NCBI GenBank assembly: GCA_005884855.1
Contig: VAZS01000003.1
Coordinates: forward strand, 1-7,941
Length of the DNA stretch: 7,941 bases
Direction: 5' to 3'
From: Alphaproteobacteria bacterium
GTDB lineage: Bacteria; Pseudomonadota; Alphaproteobacteria; Rhizobiales; Xanthobacteraceae
In this document: positions 1-6,000 of the stretch, piece by piece
Layout: each line of letters starts with the position of its first letter
Numbering within the stretch: the stretch's first letter is position 1
The notes under the pieces: generated by a model
Told to the model about the DNA's origin: nothing
The model's database searches: none
Seen by the model: only the letters and a program-made list of their open reading frames with translations
Translations under genes and position numbers: made by a program

Positions 1-29
1 CCGACCACGGCGACCTGATTTTTTCGCAT
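1..29 (-). CDS. Probable thiolase / lipid-transfer acyl-CoA acyltransferase, N-terminus only (runs off left edge)
   Basis: Seen: an ATG at 29-27 on the minus strand opens a frame reading MRKNQVAVV and then leaves the window. A GAAGGG ribosome-binding site at 44-39 lies 9 nt upstream, inside the end of the DUF35 gene, and only 5 nt separate the DUF35 stop from this start. Known: thiolase-like and SCP2-thiolase proteins typically begin with a short basic stretch followed by a beta strand of this type, and DUF35 proteins are very often encoded beside them. Inferred: this is the thiolase partner of the upstream DUF35 gene, translated from the same mRNA by coupling. With only nine full codons visible, the family call rests mainly on context. 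Confidence 0.6.
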
Positions 30-34
30 GATGC

Positions 35-448
35 TTAGCCCTTCGCCGGACGGAACAGGGGAAGAGTGATCTTGTCATCGAGCTTCTCAAACGCGACTTC
101 CAGCTTCATGTCGAGTTCGAGCGCCTCGGGCGTTTGCGGGCAATCGACAATGTTGCTCATCATTCGCGGGCCTTCGTCCAGTTCTACCACGGCGATTGCG
201 TAAGGCGGCGTGAAACCAGGGGCGGCGGGACGATGGTTGATGACGTAGCTGTAAAGCTTTCCTTTGCCGCTGGCCTTGAACACGCTGACCTTGCGCGAGG
301 CGCAGGCCGGGCAGAATGGGCGCGGCGGAAAATACACGTTTGCGCAGGCGTCGCAGCGCTGCAGGCGCAGCTCGCCCGCCTGTGTACCATCCCAGAAATG
401 CTGGGTTTCCGGCGTCGGTTTTGGTTTTGCGCGCGCGGGTTCAGCCAT
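35..448 (-). CDS. DUF35 Zn-ribbon / OB-fold protein, partner of an acyl-CoA thiolase
   Basis: A 137-residue protein with the two-part DUF35 architecture. An N-terminal helix (about 12-27, with the QHFWDG motif) is followed by a rubredoxin-like zinc ribbon with four cysteines, C32-x2-C35 and C46-x2-C49. An OB-fold follows from about residue 55 to the end (GKGKLYSYVINHRP, PPYAIAVVELDEGPRM). The length is normal for the family and all zinc ligands are intact. Known: DUF35 proteins form complexes with thiolases, HMG-CoA synthases or SCP2-type aldolases and help bind or channel acyl-CoA. The gene just downstream looks like such a thiolase, which supports a role as its auxiliary subunit in acyl-CoA metabolism in the cytoplasm. 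The start is backed by a strong GGGAGGA site at 461-455, 6 nt upstream. The actual acyl-CoA substrate cannot be read from sequence. Confidence 0.93.
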   Translation of the reverse strand: MAEPARAKPKPTPETQHFWDGTQAGELRLQRCDACANVYFPPRPFCPACASRKVSVFKASGKGKLYSYVINHRPAAPGFTPPYAIAVVELDEGPRMMSNIVDCPQTPEALELDMKLEVAFEKLDDKITLPLFRPAKG

Positions 449-718
449 CCTGATTCCTCCCTTGGGGCGGGTCTCGCTTCCGGCCGCCTACTTCTGCCCT
501 TGATGCGACATTGGACGGCCCAGCGTCAACGGTCCAGCCGAGCTCCCGCATGGCGCGTATTCCGGCACGCGCACTATTCTCGAAGCGCCGCCGCTTGTGC
601 CGTTATCACCGGTCGCGGTACATTGGGCCCCAGAAACAAGACATGCGGAGGATGCCGTACTGAAGAGCCCGGGTGCGGTCCTGGTGAACAACAAATCGAG
701 CAGCTACAGGACCCGCAA
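449..718. promoter_or_regulatory. Divergent intergenic region between the DUF35/thiolase unit and the amidase operon
   Basis: This 270-bp gap must carry the control signals for both leftward and rightward units. The rightward amidase frame stays open across it, but I see no family-like protein in that extension, and the strong ribosome-binding site is at 708-711. Rightward, TTGTGC (595-600) with an 18-bp spacer to TACATT (619-624) is a weak sigma-70-like match. Leftward, TTGACG (529-524 on the minus strand) is a good -35 element but has only a poor -10 partner. An inverted repeat TGGAC-N15-GTCCA (512-536) overlaps that leftward -35 and could be an operator. The assignment as a promoter region is secure by layout; the individual elements are guesses. 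Confidence 0.55.
595..624 (+). promoter_or_regulatory. Candidate sigma-70-like promoter for the amidase operon
   Basis: TTGTGC at 595-600 and TACATT at 619-624 are separated by 18 bp, matching the consensus at 3 of 6 and 4 of 6 positions. It would give a leader of roughly 90 nt before the amidase ATG. Matches of this quality occur by chance, so it is a pointer only. Confidence 0.22.
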
Positions 719-2068
719 ATGCTGAACATTCCGACGCTTGCCGCTCTGGCCGATGATCTGGGCAATGGCCGCACCACCGCGCGCAAGATTGTCGATGGAT
801 GCCTCGCCCGGATCGCCGATAAATCGGGCGAGGGCGCGCGGACCTTCATTCATGTCGATGCCGAAGCCGCCATCGAAGCGGCGGAAGCAATGGACCGGCT
901 GCGCGAGGTCAACGCGGCGCCGTCGCCTTTTGCAGGCATTCCCGTTTCCATCAAGGACCTGTTTGACATCAGGGGCCAGGTCACTCGGGCGGGCTCGCGT
1001 GCGCTGGAAGATTCAGCCCCGGCGGAAGCCGATGCGACGGTGGTGGCGCGGCTGCGGCGGGCCGGCTTTGTCGTGATCGGCCGCACCAACATGACCGAAT
1101 TCGCCTATTCCGGCATCGGCATCAATCCGCATTACGGCACGCCAAAGAGTGTATGGCAGCGAAATGTGGGGCATGTCCCCGGAGGATCGTCGTCGGGCGC
1201 TGCGGTCTCGGTGGCCGACCGGATGGCGCATGGCGCGCTCGGCACCGACACCGGCGGCTCGTGCCGGATCCCGGCAGCTTATAACGGCATCGTCGGCTTC
1301 AAGCCGACCCAGCGGCGCGTCCCGCTGGACGGTGGCGTGCCCTTGTCGTTCACGCTCGACAGTTTCGGAGCGCTGGCGCGCAGTGTCGCATGCTGCGCCG
1401 TACTCGACGCGGTACTCGCTGACGATCCGCTCATCCCCCTGCAGCCGCGTCCGATCAAGGGGATGCGACTTGCGGTGCCGACCACGGTCGCGCTCGATGA
1501 GCTCGATGATGAAGTAGCGCGAGCTTTCGAACGGGCACTTGAGGTGCTGTCGCGCCAGGGCGCGCTGATCGAACGGATTGCGTTTCCGGAATTCCTGGAT
1601 GTTGGAGTGATGAACGCCAATGGCGGCTTTGCCGCCGCGGAAAGCTACGCATGGCACCGCTATCTGATCGCCAGCAAGGGCGACGTTTACGACCCTCGGG
1701 TCTCGATGCGCATCCTGCGCGGTCAAAGCCTGAGCGCGGCCGATTACGTCGATTTGCTCGGCGCGCGAAAGTCGCTGATCGAGCGGTCCACGCCTCGCCT
1801 CGCTGCGTATGACGCGCTGATTCTGCCGACCACCGCCAATACGCCGCCTCGGATCGACGATCTCGCCGATGACAAGGCCTTCGCCAAGGCGAACGTCCTG
1901 TCGCTGCGAAATTGTACGCTGATCAACATGATCGACGGCTGCGCGATTTCCTTACCCTGTCACCGCGAAGGGGAAGTCCCGGTCGGGCTGATGCTGGCCG
2001 CCGCAGGCGGCGGGGACCGCCGCATCTTAGAACTCGCGGCCGGAATGGAGGCTGTCATCCGTGTTTGA
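719..2068 (+). CDS. Amidase-signature family hydrolase (GatA/AtzF-like fold)
   Basis: A 449-residue amidase-signature enzyme, which hydrolyses a C-N amide bond through a Ser-cisSer-Lys triad. The triad is complete: K79 (in PVSIKD), cis-Ser S157 (in GGSSSG) and nucleophile S181 (in TDTGGSCRIPA). The 24-residue spacing between the two serines is the family norm. The FKPT stretch at 194-197 and the C-terminal P-V-G-L-M region are also typical. The ATG at 719 is chosen because AGGA (708-711) lies 7 nt upstream; the frame is open back to 134, but that part is antisense to the DUF35 gene. No glutamine-transamidase partner (gatB/gatC) is nearby, so tRNA amidation is unlikely. The last 8 bp overlap a DUF2848 gene, suggesting a joint step on a small amide or carbamoyl compound. 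The substrate is not predictable. Confidence 0.95.
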   Translation: MLNIPTLAALADDLGNGRTTARKIVDGCLARIADKSGEGARTFIHVDAEAAIEAAEAMDRLREVNAAPSPFAGIPVSIKDLFDIRGQVTRAGSRALEDSAPAEADATVVARLRRAGFVVIGRTNMTEFAYSGIGINPHYGTPKSVWQRNVGHVPGGSSSGAAVSVADRMAHGALGTDTGGSCRIPAAYNGIVGFKPTQRRVPLDGGVPLSFTLDSFGALARSVACCAVLDAVLADDPLIPLQPRPIKGMRLAVPTTVALDELDDEVARAFERALEVLSRQGALIERIAFPEFLDVGVMNANGGFAAAESYAWHRYLIASKGDVYDPRVSMRILRGQSLSAADYVDLLGARKSLIERSTPRLAAYDALILPTTANTPPRIDDLADDKAFAKANVLSLRNCTLINMIDGCAISLPCHREGEVPVGLMLAAAGGGDRRILELAAGMEAVIRV

Positions 2069-2747
2069 TCTCACATTCACCATCGATGCCCAGGATACCA
2101 CGACCCCGCTGACCTTGCCGATCGACCAGGCAGTGATCGCCGGCTGGACCGGGCGCGATCCGGTCGCGCGTGACAAGCACATCGCCGAACTGGAAGCGAT
2201 CGGCATTGCCCGTCCGGCTAGCACTCCGATCTATTATCGTGTCTCCGCACGGCGGCTGACGACGGACGATAGCATCGAAGTCTGTGGCGGTGACTCCAGC
2301 GGCGAGGTGGAATTCGTGCTAATCGGATGGCAAGGCCGTATCTTCGTCGGTCTCGGCTCCGATCACACCGATCGAAAGGTAGAGAGCTACAGCGTTACCG
2401 TATCGAAGCAGATGTGTGACAAAGTTATGGCTCCCGTACTCTGGGAAATCGAGGACGTCAGGGATCACTGGGATCAAATGGTCCTGCGGTCATTCGCCTG
2501 GATTGACGACGCGCGTGTGCTTTACCAGGAAGGCACGCTCGACAACATGCTCCCTGTCGGGGAACTGATTGAGCGCGCCTTCGGCGACAAAGGATTCCCG
2601 GACGGCTGCGCGATGTTCGGCGGAACATTTGCGGCCAAAGGCGGCATCCGCCCGGCGACCCGCTTCGAGTTCGAGCTTGAAGATCCCGTTCTCAAGCGCA
2701 GCATTCGCCATGCCTATGACGTGATCGTGCTGCCGGTGCTCGGCTAA
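2061..2747 (+). CDS. DUF2848 family protein, translationally coupled to the amidase
   Basis: A 228-residue soluble protein that I recognise as the DUF2848 family, for which I know no established function. Visible landmarks are the central GWQGRIFVGLGSDHTDR block (about 109-125), KVMAPVLWEIEDVRDHWD (about 141-158), and MFGGTFAAKGGIRPATRFEFELEDP (about 195-219). The arrangement of the GSDHTDR block and the late G-T-x4-GGIRP segment recalls fumarylacetoacetate-hydrolase-like enzymes; that resemblance is my inference and weak. It has no signal peptide or membrane segment. The start is GTG: GGAGG at 2047-2051 lies 9 nt upstream, and the start sits inside the amidase gene (8-bp overlap), so translation is probably coupled. 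It may act on the product or substrate of the amidase. Confidence 0.9.
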   Translation: MFDLTFTIDAQDTTTPLTLPIDQAVIAGWTGRDPVARDKHIAELEAIGIARPASTPIYYRVSARRLTTDDSIEVCGGDSSGEVEFVLIGWQGRIFVGLGSDHTDRKVESYSVTVSKQMCDKVMAPVLWEIEDVRDHWDQMVLRSFAWIDDARVLYQEGTLDNMLPVGELIERAFGDKGFPDGCAMFGGTFAAKGGIRPATRFEFELEDPVLKRSIRHAYDVIVLPVLG

Positions 2748-2754
2748 CTAGTTA
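2745..2754. repeat. 10-bp perfect palindrome at the DUF2848/oxygenase junction
   Basis: TAACTAGTTA reads the same on both strands and begins at the DUF2848 stop codon. It stands out as AT-rich in GC-rich surroundings. It may be a short operator half-site or chance; it is too short and lacks the T-run needed for an intrinsic terminator. Confidence 0.3.
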
Positions 2755-2807
2755 TCCCCGCCATCTTCATGGCCACGGAAATCGGGTGGCGCCGCGCGCC
2801 AGGATTT

Positions 2808-2818
2808 GCGAAATTCGC
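2808..2818. repeat. Short dyad upstream of the oxygenase start
   Basis: GCGAA-A-TTCGC has two perfect 5-bp arms around a single central base and lies 4 bp before the preferred ATG at 2823. If that start is right, the dyad is in the leader of the oxygenase/alkB pair and could be a protein-binding site or could hinder ribosome access. If the ATG at 2769 is used, it is coding sequence and probably meaningless. Confidence 0.25.
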
Positions 2819-2822
2819 GTTC

Positions 2823-3587
2823 ATGAAATCCACTGCAAGAAAATCGACTGCAAGAAACATCGCCCATCCTGTGCCGCCCTCCGATATCGCAGGGCGGATC
2901 GATGCCATCGACTGGACAGAAGCAAGCCGCGATCTGGACGCGCACGGCTGTGCCGTCCTCAAGGGATTACTGTCCACCGAGCAATGCCGCGCGCTCGCAG
3001 CGCTTTATCCGGATGATAACCAGTTCCGCAGCCGGATTGTGATGGGACGCCACGGCTTCGGGCGCGGCGAGTACAAATATTTTTCCTATCCGCTTCCCGA
3101 GTTGATCGCGGAGCTGCGCCCGGTGCTCTACGGGCGGCTTCGTGATACGGCCAATCGCTGGAACGAGGCGATGGCAATCGACATTCGTTATCCCGAAACG
3201 CACGAGGCATTCCTGAAGCGCTGCCATGCGGCAGGCCAGACCCGGCCGACCCCGCTGCTGCTTCAATACGAAGCCGGCGACTACAACTGCCTCCATCAGG
3301 ATCTCTATGGCGAACACGTGTTTCCGCTTCAGGTCGCGATACTGTTGTCGGAGCCGGGTCGCGATTTCACCGGCGGTGAGTTCGTGCTGACCGAGCAGCG
3401 GCCACGTATGCAGTCGCGGCCGGAAGTGGTGCCGCTCGGCCAGGGGGACGCGGTGGCTTTTGCTGTGCATTTCAGGCCGGTTCAGGGGACGCGCGGAACT
3501 TATCGCGTCAATCTTCGCCACGGCGTAAGCCGGGTCCGCTCCGGCCACCGTCATACGCTTGGCGTGATTTTTCACGATGCGAAATGA
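2823..3587 (+). CDS. 2OG-Fe(II) dioxygenase of unknown substrate, partner of AlkB
   Basis: From the ATG at 2823 this is 254 residues; an in-frame ATG at 2769 would add 18. Neither start has a good ribosome-binding site. I prefer 2823 because the extra residues look unconserved, and the recognisable domain begins later, near D-A-H-G-C-A-V-L-K (residues 39-47). The double-stranded beta-helix core is complete: H158 and D160 (in YNCLHQDLYGEHVFPLQ) and distal H233 (in LRHGVSRV) bind iron, and R243, ten residues on, binds 2-oxoglutarate. The segment GGEFVLTEQRPRMQS (about 184-198) fits the prolyl-hydroxylase-like branch rather than AlkB. Its stop codon abuts the alkB start with no intervening base, so the two are surely co-translated. 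Known: proteins of this type tend to sit near alkylation-repair genes. A role in repairing or modifying nucleic acid or protein is inferred; its target is unknown. Confidence 0.92.
   Translation: MKSTARKSTARNIAHPVPPSDIAGRIDAIDWTEASRDLDAHGCAVLKGLLSTEQCRALAALYPDDNQFRSRIVMGRHGFGRGEYKYFSYPLPELIAELRPVLYGRLRDTANRWNEAMAIDIRYPETHEAFLKRCHAAGQTRPTPLLLQYEAGDYNCLHQDLYGEHVFPLQVAILLSEPGRDFTGGEFVLTEQRPRMQSRPEVVPLGQGDAVAFAVHFRPVQGTRGTYRVNLRHGVSRVRSGHRHTLGVIFHDAK
2828..2857 (+). repeat. 15-bp tandem duplication at the oxygenase N-terminus
   Basis: Two adjacent 15-bp units (2828-2842 and 2843-2857) differ at one position and encode KSTAR twice in a row, starting two codons after the ATG at 2823. Because the unit is five codons, the reading frame is kept. 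It looks like a recent slippage event in an unconserved, basic N-terminal tail. Confidence 0.75.
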
Positions 3588-4253
3588 ATGCGTAATCCCG
3601 TGACGGCGGATTTGTTTGAAAGCGTTCGGACTGTCCCACTGTTGCAGGAGACGATGGCCGAAGGAGCGGTGCTGCTGCGCGGATATGCCAGGCCATTCGA
3701 ACTCGAACTGATGCGCGTACTAGGCCGCATCCTCGAGCAGGCGCCATTTCGGCGCATGCTGACGCCAGGCGGTCATCAGATGTCCGTCGCGATGACAAAC
3801 TGCGGTAGCTATGGCTGGGTTACCGATCGTACCGGTTATCGTTACGATCCCAACGATCCGGAAGGCGGAAAGCCTTGGCCACCGATGCCGCCGGTTTTTC
3901 GCGAGCTTGCCGAGCGAGCGGCGGGCGGAGCCGGTTTTGCTGGATTCTCACCTGACGCGTGTTTGATCAATTGCTACCAGCCCGGCGCTCGCATGTCGCT
4001 GCATCAGGACAGGGACGAGCACGATCTAAGCGCGCCAATCGTTTCGGTTTCGCTGGGTTTGCCCGCGACCTTCCTGTTCGGCGGATTGAAGCGCAGCGAC
4101 AAACCGAACCGCTTTCGCCTTGAGCATGGCGACATTGCGGTGTGGGGCGGGCCGGCGCGGCTTGCCTTTCACGGCGTCGCGCCGCTCGCGGACGGCGAGC
4201 ACACCTTGCTAGGCCGGCAGCGCATTAATCTGACGTTCCGCAAGGCGCGCTGA
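3588..4253 (+). CDS. alkB: AlkB, 2OG-Fe(II)-dependent DNA/RNA oxidative demethylase
   Basis: A 221-residue AlkB, which removes alkyl groups such as 1-methyladenine and 3-methylcytosine by oxidation using Fe(II), O2 and 2-oxoglutarate. It follows the E. coli protein closely: MTNCGSYGWVTDRTGYRY (69-86) forms the substrate-binding lid, KPWPPMP is at 95-101, and DACLINCYQPGARMSLHQDRDEHD runs from 123. Iron ligands are H139, D141 and H195, and the 2OG-binding arginines are R212 and R218 in RINLTFRKA; all are spaced as in E. coli (131/133/187/204/210). The length is normal. The ATG directly follows the TGA of the oxygenase gene and has no clear ribosome-binding site of its own, so it probably relies on ribosomes finishing the upstream gene. 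No ada gene is visible in the window. Confidence 0.97.
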   Translation: MRNPVTADLFESVRTVPLLQETMAEGAVLLRGYARPFELELMRVLGRILEQAPFRRMLTPGGHQMSVAMTNCGSYGWVTDRTGYRYDPNDPEGGKPWPPMPPVFRELAERAAGGAGFAGFSPDACLINCYQPGARMSLHQDRDEHDLSAPIVSVSLGLPATFLFGGLKRSDKPNRFRLEHGDIAVWGGPARLAFHGVAPLADGEHTLLGRQRINLTFRKAR

Positions 4254-4276
4254 TCGCGTTAGCGAGCGATGCCGAG

Positions 4277-4729
4277 TTACATGGTTTCCAGCCGATCGAG
4301 AAACGGTTCCTGGCTGGCGAGAATTTTATTTCGCGCTACGGGAAGCGTGAACCATGCCGCGCGATCGATCTCGGGAATGTAGATGGCGCGGCCACTTCGA
4401 GGCGGCCATTCGATGGCGATCTTGTTGCTGCGCACCGTGGCCACGTCCAACGTGCCTTCCAGCGCATAGGCGACAACGATCTTGCCGCCGCGCTGACGCA
4501 GCTTGCCAAGCGGCCGCAGCGGACCTTTCGGATCGACGCCAAGTTCCTCGGCGAATTCCCGGCGGGCGGCAATTTGCGGATCTTCGCCCTCTTGATATTC
4601 CCCTTTCGGAATAGACCAGGCGCCAAGATCGCGATTGCGCCAAAATGGTCCGCCAGGATGCACAAGGAGAACGACCATCCCGCCTTCGGTGTGATGGTAC
4701 ATCAGGATACCCGCGCTCCTGGTTCCCAT
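4277..4729 (-). CDS. NUDIX hydrolase (predicted NTP pyrophosphohydrolase, COG4119-type)
   Basis: A 150-residue NUDIX protein that cleaves a nucleoside diphosphate linked to another moiety. The NUDIX box is perfect: G43-x5-E49-x7-R57-E58-F-A-E61-E62-L-G64-V65. The surrounding segments GGPFWRNRD (26-34), GAWSIPKGEY (36-45), and EWPPRSGR with PEIDRAAWF (107-127) mark the predicted pyrophosphohydrolase group I know as COG4119; naming that group is from memory. The ATG at 4729 follows only a weak GGCGAG-like site. The gene converges on alkB (23-bp gap) and diverges from the PhaC-like gene (38-bp gap). Proximity to alkB makes a role in cleaning damaged nucleotides attractive, but the opposite strand argues against a shared operon and the substrate is unknown. 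Confidence 0.94.
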   Translation of the reverse strand: MGTRSAGILMYHHTEGGMVVLLVHPGGPFWRNRDLGAWSIPKGEYQEGEDPQIAARREFAEELGVDPKGPLRPLGKLRQRGGKIVVAYALEGTLDVATVRSNKIAIEWPPRSGRAIYIPEIDRAAWFTLPVARNKILASQEPFLDRLETM

Positions 4730-4767
4730 GCGGACTCGCCGAGTGCACGAATGAGGGATAACGTGAA

Positions 4768-5907
4768 TTGGCTCAACTCAGCACAGACGAACCAGGCAAG
4801 CTACAGCAAATGGATCGGCACTTAGGGGGTCAATTCCTATACGCACCGTTCTTCTGGCCGGCGATCGCCACCGCATCGGCCATCGAAGCTACGTCTTCGA
4901 TGACGGCCTATTTTCTGGGGCTCGCCAACGACGAACCCACCGTCGACGAGCCGCAAGGCGCCACGCCAAGCAAGATCGCGCTCGAGCTGCCCACCGCTCG
5001 GCTGCATGACTTCAGTCTCGCCGATAGCGGGGTTCCCACTCTGTTGTGCACGCCGCTCGCCCTGCACGGAGCCGCGCTTGCCGATCTTGCCGAAGGGCAC
5101 AGCCTGGTGGCGGCGCTCCGCCTGTCCGGAATCGAGCGCCTCTTCATGACCGCTTGGCGGTCAGCCAGCCCTACCATGCGGTTTCTCGGCATCGACGATT
5201 ATCTTGCCGATCTCAACGTGCTCGTCGATCGTGTCGGCGGTCTTGTTGATCTTGTCGGTCTCTGCCAGGGAGGCTGGCTATCGCTGCTGTACGCGGGACG
5301 GTTCCCGGACAAGGTGCGCAAGCTGGTCATGGCGGGCTCGCCCATCGATATCGCCGCGCAGCAATCCAAATTCTCCTCTGTCGCCGCCGCAACTCCCCTG
5401 ATCATGTTCGAGAACCTGGTCAATTCAGGCGAGGGCCGCGTGATCGGCCGAAACATCGCGAAGTTCTGGGGCAACGACACTGACGCCGAGAATATTCGTG
5501 AATCGCTGCAGCCGGTGCAGCCGGTCGGCTCGCCAGAATTCACCCGGCTCGAAGCCATCTTCAAGCACTGGAATTCCTGGACCATCGATGTTCCCGGCAC
5601 CTACTATCTCGAGGTAGTCGAGAAATTGTACAAGGCTAACCAGCTTGCCAGTGGGAGCTTCGTCGCGCTGGGCCAACAAATCGAGCTCTCGCGCCTGCGG
5701 CTTCCGATGTACCTGCTTGCAGGAAGCGCCGATGAAGTCGTGGCCCCGGAACAATTATTGGCGGTGGAGCGCCTGACGGGAACCCGGCCCGAGTGTCTCC
5801 GCCACGATGTTGCGCCTTGCAATCATCTCGGGCTGTTCATGGGCAAACAAACGCTCGAACAATACTGGCCGAAGATTGCGCGCTGGACGAAAGAGCCTCT
5901 CGCGTAA
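4768..5907 (+). CDS. PHA synthase-like alpha/beta hydrolase with a Cys nucleophile (short PhaC-like)
   Basis: A 379-residue alpha/beta-hydrolase protein of the PhaC/PHA synthase type. The nucleophile elbow is G-L-C166-Q-G-G, the lipase-like box of PHA synthases with Cys in place of Ser. The partner residues are visible as D322 (GSADEVVAP) and H353 (CNHLGLFMG), giving a complete Cys-Asp-His triad. The stretch LVDLVGLCQGGWLSLLYAGRFPDKVRKLV (159-187) is typical. It lacks the long N-terminal domain of class I enzymes (about 590 residues) and is close in size to class III PhaC, but no phaE or other PHA genes are nearby. It may be a thioesterase or acyltransferase rather than a polymerase. The start is TTG: GAGGGA (4753-4758) lies 9 nt upstream and a stop lies just before it in frame. 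The ATG at 4810 is the alternative. Confidence 0.83.
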   Translation: MAQLSTDEPGKLQQMDRHLGGQFLYAPFFWPAIATASAIEATSSMTAYFLGLANDEPTVDEPQGATPSKIALELPTARLHDFSLADSGVPTLLCTPLALHGAALADLAEGHSLVAALRLSGIERLFMTAWRSASPTMRFLGIDDYLADLNVLVDRVGGLVDLVGLCQGGWLSLLYAGRFPDKVRKLVMAGSPIDIAAQQSKFSSVAAATPLIMFENLVNSGEGRVIGRNIAKFWGNDTDAENIRESLQPVQPVGSPEFTRLEAIFKHWNSWTIDVPGTYYLEVVEKLYKANQLASGSFVALGQQIELSRLRLPMYLLAGSADEVVAPEQLLAVERLTGTRPECLRHDVAPCNHLGLFMGKQTLEQYWPKIARWTKEPLA

Positions 5908-6000
5908 CGGACCACTAGGCGCCTGCTAAAAAAGTCAGGAACCGTCTCCTATATCATCTAGGTGCCGCAAACCTTGCGCTTCCATTGAGCGGAGAATGCA
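5908..6000 (+). promoter_or_regulatory. ftsH upstream region with candidate -10 and repeated 9-mer
   Basis: This 93-bp gap contains an unusually AT-rich patch (5927-5960) with TATCAT at 5952-5957, 5 of 6 to the sigma-70 -10 box, but no convincing -35 element. A 9-mer, CTAGGCGCC at 5915-5923, recurs as CTAGGTGCC at 5958-5966, bracketing the candidate -10. The ribosome-binding site GGAGA (5991-5995) precedes the ftsH ATG by 5 nt. I saw no heat-shock (sigma-32) element that I would trust. Confidence 0.35.

Noticed and set aside
134..718. Long in-frame upstream extension of the amidase (195 extra codons)
   Set aside because: It runs antisense through the DUF35 gene, has no amidase-like sequence, and a good ribosome-binding site supports the ATG at 719.
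1013..1726. 237-codon open frame on the minus strand inside the amidase
   Set aside because: It lies wholly antisense to a well-supported gene, has no recognisable motif, and long antisense frames are common in GC-rich coding DNA.
2967..3575. 202-codon open frame on the minus strand inside the 2OG oxygenase
   Set aside because: It is antisense to an oxygenase with complete catalytic residues and shows no family resemblance.
4253..4270. ATCGC...GCGAT hairpin between alkB and the NUDIX gene as a terminator
   Set aside because: The stem is only 4-5 bp and no T-run follows on either strand.
4751..4825. 24-codon ATG frame overlapping the PhaC-like start, a possible leader peptide
   Set aside because: It has no repeated regulatory codons or attenuator-like hairpins, and the nearby GAGGGA site is inside it and serves the TTG start at 4768.
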